This document shows, piece after piece, positions 1 to 9,519 of a stretch of DNA of 64,000 nt. The number at the start of each line of letters is the position of its first letter. Position 1 is the stretch's first letter. This DNA comes from Lycium barbarum. Its lineage: Eukaryota > Streptophyta > Magnoliopsida > Solanales > Solanaceae. Below the pieces are notes generated by a model. The model was not told the DNA's origin, ran no database searches, and worked only from the letters and a program-made list of their open reading frames with translations. Position numbers and translations under genes: made by a program. The stretch is from positions 62,029,821-62,093,820 of the forward strand of contig NC_083346.1 in assembly GCF_019175385.1 (NCBI RefSeq), given 5' to 3'.

Positions 1-1
1 T

Positions 2-1405
2 GGTCAAGTGTGCTTGCCATGGATAGCTCAAGGTGAAGAAAATTCTTCGTGGGAACTTCAAGGTCCAATAGCTAAATTCAATACTTCCAACTCTTTAAAT
101 GGACAAGTTTGTGATGAGTGTATGAGTAGTAGCTTGTCTTTGTGTGAGCTTAATGATTCTTTGCCATGTATTAATAATGTCATTGTTGCAAGTGCCCCTA
201 CACTAGTTGATCCTATTGATGACCGAATTGATTCTTCTTGGAAGGTTGATTTGTGTCCACCTAGTGTTGGCACTTGTGATTTGAATGATAGTGCATTATC
301 AATTGCTAAGCGTGCTCATACACTAGTTGATCCTTTTGATGACCAAGTTGACTCTTCTTGTAAGATCAATTTGTGTCCACCTAGTGTTGACACGTGTGAC
401 TTGAATGGTAGTACATTGTCATGTGGTAATCATGTTAGAAAATCTTGTGAGCTTGACATACTACCAACTAGTGTTGAAATTTGTGTTGATCAACTTGCTT
501 GTAATGATAATTCACTACTTGAGGATCCTTGTGATGTGCTTAATGTGCCTCTAGTGAATGTTGATTTTGATATAGTTGGTCATTTGAAAGAGTGTGACAC
601 CTCATCTTTATTTGTTTCATGTCAAAATGAGTCCCTTGATCTTGTCTTAGTGTCATGTGATAAGACTCAAAATTGTGATGGTGGTGTGTGTCATGTAAAC
701 AGTCATGTGAATGGAAGTATGTTGAAAGATGACGTTTGTCTTTGTGAAAATGAAATTACATGCTTTGACTCCTCATTGTTCATGGATTATTCTCTCTTAA
801 AAGATAATGTCTTATTTGATGCTAACATGACTATTGCAAGTGAAGTAACTAGTGGAATGTTTTGTAATGTTGAAAGTGTAGCCACTTTTGGGGACTACAT
901 GGCGTTTGAAAATCCACTATGGCATGATGGCGCTCTTCCCTATGATGGAGATCTTCCTTTGGGAAATGATGATACATTTATGGGGAAGGAGTGTTTTGAA
1001 AAGGAAGGTGATTCTTGTTTACAAATTGCTACTTCTTCCTTGTGTGTTCAAACTCCTAGTAGCAAGCTAGATTTTGTTCTTGAACCTAATAGTGAGGCTA
1101 CATTTGAGGACACCATAGATGAAGTCATTTTAAGTGACACCTTTCTTTACTATTTATTTGCATATGATGACATTCATGTTATTGTTGAGAGTTCATTTGA
1201 TGTTGGGTGGGGCCTTATTGGGGTGCTTAGTTGTTGCCTTGCCCGTGATATGTGGGTATCTTTTCCTTTTGACCCCGGCGAAATCTTCACTTTGTGTGAA
1301 TGGTATCATTTTGCAATTGAGGATCATTTGTGTTTTATGCCAACTTGGTTTCTTGAAATCATTGGTTCTCTGAGAATATCCTCATTTCTTGATCTTTTGG
1401 GATAG
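2..1405 (+). CDS. Retroelement-associated ORF with internal repeats, copy A (3' part)
   Basis: The reading frame is open from the left edge of the window, so the true start lies outside it. I do not recognise a known domain. The protein is rich in Cys, Asp and Ser and carries two tandem copies of a repeat of about 40 residues, near residues 63-102 and 103-142 counted from base 8. Each copy contains the core TLVDPxDDxxDSS followed by LCPPSV and CDLN. A second copy of the same gene lies at 62011-63998 on the minus strand and shares the repeat, LCELN, HVNSHVNG/E, SLKDNV and FxYYLFAYDD motifs. In copy B the gene is followed by a purine-rich run and an LTR-like start, so I infer an accessory or structural ORF of an LTR retrotransposon. 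The frame ends at 1405, earlier than in copy B. Confidence 0.5.
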   Translation, partial: GQVCLPWIAQGEENSSWELQGPIAKFNTSNSLNGQVCDECMSSSLSLCELNDSLPCINNVIVASAPTLVDPIDDRIDSSWKVDLCPPSVGTCDLNDSALSIAKRAHTLVDPFDDQVDSSCKINLCPPSVDTCDLNGSTLSCGNHVRKSCELDILPTSVEICVDQLACNDNSLLEDPCDVLNVPLVNVDFDIVGHLKECDTSSLFVSCQNESLDLVLVSCDKTQNCDGGVCHVNSHVNGSMLKDDVCLCENEITCFDSSLFMDYSLLKDNVLFDANMTIASEVTSGMFCNVESVATFGDYMAFENPLWHDGALPYDGDLPLGNDDTFMGKECFEKEGDSCLQIATSSLCVQTPSSKLDFVLEPNSEATFEDTIDEVILSDTFLYYLFAYDDIHVIVESSFDVGWGLIGVLSCCLARDMWVSFPFDPGEIFTLCEWYHFAIEDHLCFMPTWFLEIIGSLRISSFLDLLG

Positions 1406-1769
1406 CCAAGTTCTTAGTGCTCTACTTAAGAGCTTATTTTGCTTGAAAATGGTTGATACTTGGCTATATCAAAAATTTGTGCTTACTTGGCATGGTGGTA
1501 GGGTGGTCCACCTTAACACTAACCCTCATCCTTTGAGGCCTTTGGTAGGCTCTTCTTGATTATTGATTGTGAGAGGATTGGTTGCTTGGGAATTCAATTC
1601 CCTAGAGGTCATCCAAAGAGGTTGGTGCTATCTAGAGTGTAATTAGGAGGTCTTGGTTATTGAAGAACCTTGGTTGCCTAATTGTGCCTATTTTTGTGTC
1701 AATCTATCTATCTTTCTTTTCCTTTTGTTTATCTTCTTAATTTCTCGTTTCCGCGTATCCGTTATTGTA
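1406..1769 (+). pseudogene. Frameshifted tail of copy A, then unassigned sequence
   Basis: Bases about 1440-1550 still match the distal coding part of copy B (the counterpart of residues DEWLYHKFVHPWHVG and of the DNA around 62040-62100) but in a broken frame. Both copies share a CTAACCCTCAT segment. From about 1550 to 1769 similarity ends and I see only T-rich sequence with no gene. Confidence 0.4.
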
Positions 1770-2240
1770 TCATTCCCTTGCTGCAATCCAACCAAAACAA
1801 GCTACTCTAATAGGTGTTCTTGATTTCCATATCGCTTTCCATGGCAAATCTGATTGATAGCACCCCTGTTGATTTTGTAGCAGCTTGTAACAACTATTAA
1901 CTGTAAAGATACCATCATTGTTTGCTGTCCAGATTAAAGAGTCTCTCTTATCTTCTTCCAGATGAACAGTGTCCACCAATTGCATCAATTGAGCAAAATC
2001 ATCAACTCCCCGATCATTGACACCCCTCCTTAAACTTAACTGCCAACCAGTGCTGGAGTAGAATTCCGATACACTTCCACTCTTGTTTGTGGAGCAGTTA
2101 CACAGAGAATGAAATTTTGATCTAAGACTTTCACTTCCCAGCCATATATCTGACCAAAATTAAATATTATTATCATTCCCCAATTTCAGTTTCACAAATT
2201 GACTGTACTCACTCCATAACTTATTGATTGAGCTCCACAC
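1770..2240 (-). pseudogene. L1-type LINE remnant, reverse-transcriptase C-terminus with zf-RVT region
   Basis: The minus strand encodes the end of a plant L1-like non-LTR reverse transcriptase. Visible landmarks, in order, are a W..I..LW segment, a KLGN..I-stop-FWSDIWLG segment, the RRGVNDRGVDDFAQL segment, and DSLIWTANNDGIFTV followed by PWKAIWKSRTPIRVACFGW. The last part is the zinc-binding-like domain (zf-RVT) found after the RT in many plant LINEs. One in-frame TAA interrupts it before FWSD. The copy is truncated at both ends, with no RT palm and no endonuclease, so it is a dead fragment. Confidence 0.75.
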
Positions 2241-4189
2241 TCCCCCCTTTGAAGAAGACTGAACTACGCGAGGAGCTCATAAGTCCTTCCTACCATACTT
2301 GGTGTCTTAAGTGAGTCTTATTTTGGGAAGCTTGCTTCTGTTGTAATTAACTACTACGAAAGGAGGCTCCGATCACTTCTTGTATTACCAAACTCTCGAG
2401 TCTCTTATATTTTATTGTTCATTTCATATTTAAACCATTTTACTAGCCTCAGTTTTTGGGTATTTCCACAGAATCCAAATGCACTACTATCTCATTGTTT
2501 GAGTTCATCAAACACCACCGCCTCCCATAGTACCGGTTAAAGGTCCTGACATCACAGTTGCATCAAGGGACTTCCAAATGATGCATCTTATGTCTAAGAT
2601 GGAAGAAATATCTGTTAATACTCCTAGTGCTGAAGTTCTCTACGGCTCCAATAGTTGGGTCATACAAGGCACTAATCGCTCGATAGACCTTTGCGTTAAG
2701 AAAATCAGCTCTTGTTGTTATTAGGTAACTGTAAACTACATTATGTCCGAAATGTAAATACGCATCTCAGATGTGACTGTTAAAACTTAATATTTGTATG
2801 ATAATAGTAACAATTTTATTTAGGCATGTCTTGGAACCAATCGTTGTAAATTTTTATGTAACTATTTGACCAAAATGGAAATGATTCAATACATCTAAAG
2901 CCAAGAGCATATGAATGATGATAACTTAATAATTCTTTTAATCCAAAAAAAAAAGGGGAGACAGTACCTCACCGTCCCCAGTCATCCATCTATACAACAT
3001 GTGATATTATATATAATCCTTTCATCTTCTATCTGAGTAATTTGCACAATTGACCAGAATTATATCTGATTCTCAAACCATCTTTTTACAGGACATAGAT
3101 TCCACAACTTTCTTAAGCTAAAATCCTTCTTGTACGTCCCTGGGAAAGGTCAAATGTCATCCACCAATAAAACAAGTTGGCGTTCTTTGTCAACTTTTTC
3201 TATATTAATTATCTGCAATATTTCTGCAACACACCTTTAATTAATTGCAAACTATATTTGCATAAGAAATAAAGAAAAAGATATTTGCAAAATACCCAGC
3301 CAACCTGATCTTGCCTACTGAAATTTGTAGTATCAGTTTTTGCTCCTCAAACGGCTAAACAAGTAACTGCAAGACATCCCTTCTCATTGAGGGTCCACAG
3401 TCACTCTTTCTAGGAACTTGCCAGTATACCTCAAGTTCTCACAAAAATTTAGCAATACCCAAACTTCCAGACATAAATGCAAAAGCATGAACCTCCCATC
3501 AGATGTTCTGAAAAAAGATATAAGCCTTTATTAGCTTCATTTTACACACTTTACATTAGAGGTGTAAATGACTAAAGTTCTCAAGAGTCAAGCATTCCCT
3601 GAGCCGATCATGATCTCTGAGTTGCCCAAATCAGTAGGTTCCGGCTTATCCATGATTTTTTTTCCTTTAACATGCTATTGTTTGCCACTTGCACATAAGA
3701 CCTGAGCAACCCAACGCTGCTTTTTGCTCGTTCCTCGCCTTCCCCATTCAGCATTGGCCATCAACACAATCCAGTGCCTCACTTTTCTCTCATCTTATCT
3801 CTCCCTTCCAGGTTCCTATATAATTCCATCTGTACGTTACCTTTGATTTCGCCATAATGAATTTTCTCTCTATCTCCATTTTCATTTGTCTCTGATCTTC
3901 CCTTCTTTCTCTCTCATTCCAGACCATCTTGTAACCTCCTTCGACAACAGTTATTTTTGGCAAATGCAAAAATAACTATTAACTTTGGAGTTGGTAGACA
4001 TATGGTGACAGAAAATCATGAAGACTCATCTTCTTGCCTCTAGCATGTTTTTGTATAATTGTGTAGCAACTTAGGGTAAGAAAGGTGGGGTTTCATTGTC
4101 GATTTGACAAATAGGAATTACTTTCTGACTTAACTTGTTTCCAGTTACTCGTATTATTTTCCATTATGGAATTGCCAAATCAATTTATA
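2241..4189. other. Gene-free AT-rich stretch
   Basis: No supported gene was found. A plus-strand frame of about 75 codons at about 2497-2724 is open (contains VPVKGPDITVASRDFQ) but matches nothing I know and has no convincing gene structure. The rest is AT-rich intergenic or intronic sequence. If the XRN4-like gene at 5.7 kb continues leftward, this could be part of its first coding-region intron. Confidence 0.3.
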
Positions 4190-4345
4190 TATGCGCCAGC
4201 TTGCACGCACCTCGACTACATACTTGTTGCTTCCCACCAACACAGTTAACAAAGTAACTCTACCTGTCAAGGCTTAGGTAGATAGTAAAAGAGCACGTAG
4301 CATAATTTAGTTTCTGTTGGGATTTGAACCCTGGTTTCTCGTGTT
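4190..4345 (-). mobile_element. tRNA-derived SINE, 3' part
   Basis: On the minus strand a pol III B-box-like GGGTTCAAATCC (4320-4331) is followed by CCTAAGCC and then TAGTCGAGGTGCGTGCAAGC near 4196-4225. This is the tail I know from Solanaceae and other plant SINEs derived from tRNA. I could not define the 5' end, the A box or a target duplication. The order B box then conserved tail supports a SINE over a tRNA gene. Confidence 0.6.
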
Positions 4346-4797
4346 CTTCCCCTACTTCACTGATTTTATTTGTCAAATAAAGTTGCCTTCTTGCTATCTC
4401 TCCCTCACAGTTGATCTAGCCACGCCAAGCTTGAGTCCTCCATTCATTCCCTAAATTCGAGCTTAAGCTCTAATAGCTATGCGCTTCACTCGATTTGGCT
4501 CATTTGACCCCTTTCATCCAATTAACCATTTTCAACTATTACTGCTAACAAGAATCAATAGAAAGACAAATTTACCACCCAACATGATTTATAAGCCAAC
4601 AGAATCACAATAAATGTTATTAATACACATTAGGTTCTAGAAGGCCCAAACACATAATTCATACTCTTTACAGTACATATAAAGAGTTTCAACTAGAAAA
4701 ATCTCCACCTTAAAGAATGAAAGTGTACTAAATCATGATAGCCCACACCTATAAGGAAAATTATTAAAGTGAACCAGTCCTTTGAATTTGAGCGACT

Positions 4798-4845
4798 TTT
4801 GCCAACAACAACATATCCAGTATAATCCCACAAGTGTGGACTTTT
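4798..4845 (-). repeat. Short fragment of RTE/TS-type 3' tail
   Basis: The CCAACAACAACATATCCAG run followed by ATCCCACAAGTGTGG matches the 3' end of the RTE LINE at 6931 (CCAACAACAACAACATACCC then CTCACAATATGGGG). In Solanaceae this GTT-repeat tail is shared by RTE LINEs and TS-like SINEs. Only about 45 bases remain here, so the parent cannot be decided. Confidence 0.5.
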
Positions 4846-5092
4846 GCCAATAATCTTCCAATAACAATGAAAGCCCTCTAAAAGGAAAGAGGAAACAAGA
4901 AGGTCCCTTTATATTTCTCCTATCCTAAACCCTACTAGGCAGGAGAAAAAAAAAATATTAAATCTTGATGACAGTTTACTGGTCCAAAGTTTACTCAATT
5001 AAACGATCTTAATTAGTTGGGAAAAGTACAGGACAAGGAGAGTACTCTTGTAACGACAGGGATAGTAGACTGTACAAGGATCTACATCCATG

Positions 5093-5288
5093 TACAAATA
5101 GGACATGAGTATGGTAGTTGTCCAAGTAACATACCAATACCATATACAAATAGGACATGAGTATGGTAGTTGTCCAAGTAATATACCAATACCATATACA
5201 ATAGGACATGAGTATGGTAGTTGTCCAAGTAATATACCAATACCATATACAATAGGACATGAGTATGGTAGTTATCCAAGTAATATAA
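5093..5288. repeat. Tandem repeat, four units of 51-52 bp
   Basis: Units begin at GGACATGAGTATGGTAGTTG at 5101, 5153, 5204 and 5255, giving periods of 52, 51 and 51 bp. Units are nearly identical, and the last is truncated after about 30 bases. The apparent ORFs of 152, 84 and 83 aa across this stretch are products of the repeat (HEYGSCPSNIPIPYTIG-type repeats) and are not supported as genes. Confidence 0.9.
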
Positions 5289-5722
5289 TAGTTTGTGGAT
5301 GCACTTGGGATTCACTCTTAATAATGGATTGGGCATTTTTTTGGAGGTACATGCATCAAGAGAATCTTTCTAAAGCAAGAAGCAACCGATTGAATTGTGC
5401 AGAAGCCATTGTCTCTTGCCATATAAGCACTGGTCCCTCCGTTTTCCAGCTGGACCAACTCAGAGGAGGTCAGTCTCCTCTAATGCATGCTTCACTAGCA
5501 GCTATAATTATTAAACAAACTACCTATTCAACTGCATATCATGAAGCATGCATGTTTCCCTAGAAACTATATTCCAGTGTATAGTCACAACAGAATAACA
5601 TAGAAAAGCTATAACAAACTATTTGCCAAGCAACTGTAGAAAACAAATTCTCACGTGCATGGTGCATGAATTTGGTATATCAAATACCAAATAAATTCAT
5701 TCAAAAAGAAAGACTTGTTCAC

Positions 5723-5922
5723 CTTTCCCTCGGGATGAAAACAAGGATGAATGATGCCATTCATGTCCAAGTACAAGTTATCAAACTCCATGCCATTAGG
5801 GTTTGGCTTTGAAACATCCAACCCATCAATGCCCTCTTTAGGCTCTTCCTCTACCACATCCACAATCGATAGCGGGTAGCGATCGGCCAACCACCTATAA
5901 AATGCTGGTACTCCCATTTTTT
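5723..5922 (-). CDS. XRN4: XRN4-like 5'-3' exoribonuclease, first coding exon only
   Basis: The exon encodes 65 residues from [20 protein letters not shown] through [20 protein letters not shown] to HPEGK (ATG at 5917, last codon at 5725-5723). This is the invariant N-terminus of the XRN family, which degrades decapped [17 protein letters not shown] and the context resemble the plant cytoplasmic enzyme XRN4/EIN5 more than nuclear XRN2/3. The exon ends at AAG followed by GTGAAC, a good splice donor. Relative to the usual plant sequence, about four residues after EGIDG appear missing (DG followed directly by [10 protein letters not shown]). I searched by eye for the next exon (PAPTTYDDVF..., RAKMNQQRSRRFRAAKD) down to base 1 and found none. 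The gene is either truncated, or its intron runs past the left edge. Confidence 0.8.
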
Positions 5923-6310
5923 CTGATTAGCCCAACTCCAGTAAATTAAATAACTTGCACCTGATTACCAAAATTTGATCAACAAGTTAGCGTTTTTCTA
6001 GTTAACTTAGAATTCTTCATATCTATGTAACCTTTTTATCTGAATAACAGGTTACAGAAATTGCTGGATTGAACAGATACATAGAATTGGTCAAAAGGTT
6101 AGATTTTTTGTAAATGCTTAGGTAAAACACACACAAATACAAGCACATAAAGCCAACTCGTGTTGGAAAGAATGATAGCAAAAATTATAACATCCATGTT
6201 TTACAACTTGTAAGAAGAGAAAAATTAGAAATAGTAAAGCATGGAAGATGCTTTTAAAATGAAATGACAGAGAAAACCCAAATGAATATAAGCAACAAAA
6301 TGAAACATAC
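5923..6310 (-). other. XRN4: Intron in the 5' UTR of the XRN4-like gene
   Basis: On the minus strand the sequence CCCCTTCAG|GTATGTTTCA gives a donor at 6310, and CTAATCAG|AAAAAATGGGA gives an acceptor at 5923, five bases before the start codon. The interval of 388 bases is T-rich. A leader intron just before the ATG supports a genuine gene 5' end rather than a processed pseudogene. Confidence 0.6.
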
Positions 6311-6560
6311 CTGAAGGGGTTTTAGAAATTCTTGTCAATTCAGCTCAGAAACGGATCAATTGAGATTTGAGAAGAGAGAGAGGGGGGCAGGTTTAGGGAG
6401 ATCAATTTCTAAAAACTTAACAAATCGCCACAGCAGCGATAGCGATGAATCATTTTGTATTTTCCTCTCCTCTTCTCTTCTCCTTACCTAACTCGTCTCT
6501 TCTCTTCTCCGTACGTAACTCTTTCTTTTTTCCTTCTCTTATTTTCGAGTCGGTGGCATT
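6311..6560 (-). promoter_or_regulatory. XRN4: Probable 5' leader exon and promoter-proximal region of the XRN4-like gene
   Basis: Upstream of the leader intron the minus strand shows purine-rich GAAGAGAAGAGACGAG-type runs, then a CT-rich CCCCCCTCTCTCTCTTCTC stretch, as is common in plant 5' UTRs. I cannot place the transcription start. Further upstream (6560-6930) the sequence is very AT-rich and I see no gene. ATGGCCAAATGGG near 6810 resembles ends of plant miniature elements, but no second end was found. Confidence 0.35.
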
Positions 6561-6930
6561 TTGCACCCTCAGTAGCTTTAAATAATTTTTTTTTTAATTT
6601 TGGAGTTAGAGTTGTGTTTGACCATAATTTTTAAAATTATATTTTTTTTGTTGAAATATATTTGTTTTAGTTGTGAAAAAAGTAAAAAATTTGGTCTTAT
6701 TTTTTAAATTCTAAATATAACTTCAAATTGTATTTGGAATTTTCACGACTAAACACCAATTTTTGAAAAAAGTGAAAAAAAGTTCCGAAAAAAGTGAATA
6801 ATTCTTATGGCCAAATGGGTCCTAATGTGTGCTCTTTTTTCAACTTGCATCCTATCCTTTTTTTTATGATTTAAACCCCAATCTCTTTATTTCCTTGCAA
6901 AACAAATAAAAACACTCTTTTATAAATTTA

Positions 6931-8215
6931 CCAACAACAACAACATACCCAGTGAAATCTCACAATATGGGGTCTGGGGAGGGTAAAGTGTACGCAGACC
7001 TTACCCCCACCTTAGGAAGTAGGGAGGTTGTTTCTGAAAGACCCTCAGCTCAAGAGAAAACAAGACAAAGAATCAGATAAGGACGAGCATATCACAGTAA
7101 TGCGAAAATGGGAAATAACAAGAGAGAAGAAATCATGATAAAACAACCTGGAAAGAAAAGACCCAACAAATATAAGCAGTAATCAAAGGGCAATAAACGA
7201 TAGAGAAAAACTACGACCACTGGTGCGAAAGAATAAGTGAGACTACCTACTAGCCTTACTAGCCTTCTATCCTAATCTGAGTCCTCCACAACCTCCTATC
7301 TAAGGTCATGTCCTCGGTAAGGTGAAACTGCGTCATGTCCTGTCTAATCACCTCTCCCCAATACTTCTTTGGCCTACCTCTACCTCTCCTGAAACCGTCC
7401 ATAGTCAACCTCTCACACCTCCGCTCTGGGGCATCCTTGTCTCTCATCTTCACATGCCCAAACCATCTCAGTCTCGCTTCCTGCATCTTGTCCTCCACCG
7501 ATGCCACTCCCACCTTGTACGGGATGTCTCTATTCCTAATCCTATCTCTCCTAGTGTGCCCACACATCCACCGCAATATTCTCATTTCCGCGACTTTCAT
7601 CTTCTGCACATAAGAGTTCTTGACTGGCCAACATTTTGCCCCGTACAATAAAGTCGGTCTAACCACCACTTTGTAGAACTTGCTCTTAAGTTTTGGTGGC
7701 ACTTTCTTGTTACACAGTACTCTAGAAGCGAGCCTTCATTTCATCCACCCTGCACCAATACGATGAGTGACATCATCGTTGATATCCTCATTTCCTTGTA
7801 TAATAGACCCAAGGTACTCGAAACTTCCTTTCTTTTGGACGACTTGCGTACCAAGCTTCATTTCCACGTCAGCCTCATTTGCTACGCCACTGAACCTGCA
7901 CTACTCTGTCTTGGTCCTACTCAACTTGAATCCTTTAGACTCCAACGTCTGCCTCCAACCATCTAGCTTAGCGTTAACTCCACTACGGGTCTCATCAATC
8001 AAGACTATGTCATCCGTGAACAAAATACACCATGGCACCTCACCTTGAATTTGTCACGTCAATCCATCGATCACCAAGGCATATAGAAACGGGCTAAGAG
8101 CTGATCCCTGATGCAAAACCCATCAAAACTGGGAAGTGCTTTGAGTCTCTTCCCACTGTCCTTACCCTGGTCTTGGCTCCATCATACATGTCCTTGATCG
8201 CTCTAATGTACCATG
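6931..8215 (-). mobile_element. 5'-truncated RTE-clade LINE
   Basis: The minus strand carries the 3' half of an RTE-type non-LTR retrotransposon, ending in a GTT repeat (6931-6945) after a typical 3' region with GTCTGCGTACACTTTACCC. The 5' end, near 8215, lies inside the RT at the segment encoding WYIRAIKDMYDG-like residues. Truncation at the 5' end is the usual result of target-primed reverse transcription. I could not establish the target-site duplication. Confidence 0.85.
7259..8215 (-). pseudogene. RTE reverse transcriptase, C-terminal half, decayed
   Basis: Reading leftward from 8215 the minus strand encodes, in order, the end of the RT fingers, the catalytic block [20 protein letters not shown] (F-T-D-D at 8009-8020), the thumb region [19 protein letters not shown] with an in-frame TAG where Y is usual, then DINDDVTHRIGAGWMK. 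The last 147-residue open stretch (7702-7259) holds [37 protein letters not shown] and [20 protein letters not shown], the standard RTE C-terminus. At least one stop and a frame change break the gene. No endonuclease domain is present. Confidence 0.85.
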
Positions 8216-8414
8216 AGGGAAAAATAGGAATATAAATAATATATCTTCTTTTTACTTAAATTTTTTTATTTTATTAGGAGATTAGATGAACTAAAACTCT
8301 TCCCGCCGTTTACCCTGGCATCGTTGAAATTAGGTTAAGCCCTCCAAGCTTTCATCAAAGAAAGGAGCAGTTAAATATTTTCCTAAAAACAAATTTCAAC
8401 ACTGGTAAATCATT

Positions 8415-8469
8415 GATGGATAAAAACAAGGAGAAACAGAAAGATCGATTAAAGAAGGACAAATTGAAA
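8415..8469 (+). other. Doubtful first-exon-like segment
   Basis: An ATG at 8415 opens a lysine-rich frame (MDKNKEKQKDRLKKDKLK) that ends at AAAG followed by GTAAGAAC, a plausible splice donor. No recognisable second exon follows. This is weak, and it may be chance in AT-rich DNA. The surrounding 8216-9150 has no other supported feature. Confidence 0.15.
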
Positions 8470-9150
8470 GGTAAGAACTTCAGGATAAAATATATTCCAT
8501 TTACATGCTTTTAAATTAGCTAATGGAGTATTGACTTGCCAAAAATTTCTTGGTTGAAAACGTGCTTAAATTGCAAGCCTCATTGATATGTTCTTATCCT
8601 ATCCTTTATTTTTTTTGTCTTTGTGTAACATCTTGTATCTGTTTTTGGTGTTCTTCTTTTTATTTCCCTTGCGAAGAATACAGATCACACATCACTGTTA
8701 CACGTGAATTTCGTAAACGTAATGATACCAAATGAAATTCCTTAAATTGAGTTGATACGTAATACTTGAATTTCAAGTTGTGACAGTAAATTTCAAGCTT
8801 GTTTACTTTTTCTCAAGCTCAACCATAGAAAACTCAATCTTGATGCTTCTAAAATAGTGTGTTATCTATTCTCCTTGTGGCTGGAATTAGCTTATGTGAA
8901 AGCTCAGCCACTGGAATTTTTCATTGTTCCTCTCTTGACCTTCCACCAGAAGAGGACCCAAGTTATGATAATGATAATAATCTTGAATTTTTTTAATCCA
9001 AAGTAAAGAGGACTGATTTGAACATACCACTCTCGTAACGATGAGGACCCAACTTATGATGAACATAATAATCTTGGTCTAATGCAACCTAGTGGTTTTC
9101 TCTCTATTGCTTGACCTGCACTTGTTGCATAAAACTCTGGTGTCGGTAGC

Positions 9151-9327
9151 TCATGTTGTAACTTCACTATTCTCTTGCCTCTTTTTGTTAGAGCCTTTGC
9201 TTTTATTATCTGTTTTAGAGTGCAAAGTTGTGGGATGGTGCATGTATTCAACTTCACTTGGAGTTGTCTCTACTTTAAAACTTCTTCTCCCTTGTGAATA
9301 CTCGTCTTCTTCATTCCCTCCTTCAAT
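9151..9327 (-). other. Doubtful terminal-exon-like segment
   Basis: On the minus strand a T-rich tract ending TTTCGATGCAG is followed by an open frame beginning IEGGNEEDEYSQGRRSFKVE and ending KKRQENSEVTT at a stop at 9151. A pyrimidine tract plus acceptor before an ordinary-looking hydrophilic frame could be a last exon. I recognise no family and found no partner exon. Confidence 0.2.
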
Positions 9328-9519
9328 CTGCATCGAAATACACACAAGAAAAAAAAACTCAAATCGTTTTGAAAAAAAGAACAGAATTTGCTTCAATATC
9401 AAAAATAGAAAAAGGAGTGAGGGGTAAGCTTACCTATATCCTTATTGTAGTTTTTTATGGAATATTCTGGTATCAAATGTAGTTCTTAATTATTGGTTGT
9501 TTTGATTTTATTTAGAAAT

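Noticed and set aside
2497..2724. Open frame of about 75 codons (contains ITVASRDFQMMHLMSKMEE)
   Set aside because: No recognisable family, no gene context; kept only as a remark in the gap entry.
4320..4331. tRNA gene suggested by GGGTTCAAATCC
   Set aside because: No cloverleaf can be formed around it; the downstream tail identifies a SINE.
5093..5288. CRISPR-like array
   Set aside because: The units are contiguous 51-52 bp tandem copies without distinct spacers, and the genome is a plant.
5105..5563. 152-aa ORF on the plus strand
   Set aside because: Its first half is the translation of the tandem repeat and the rest has no recognisable domain.
6560..6830. Miniature inverted-repeat element suggested by ATGGCCAAATGGG
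   Set aside because: I could not find a matching opposite end or a target duplication.
7322..7651. Plus-strand ORFs of 109 and 92 aa
   Set aside because: They are antisense shadows of the RTE LINE coding region.
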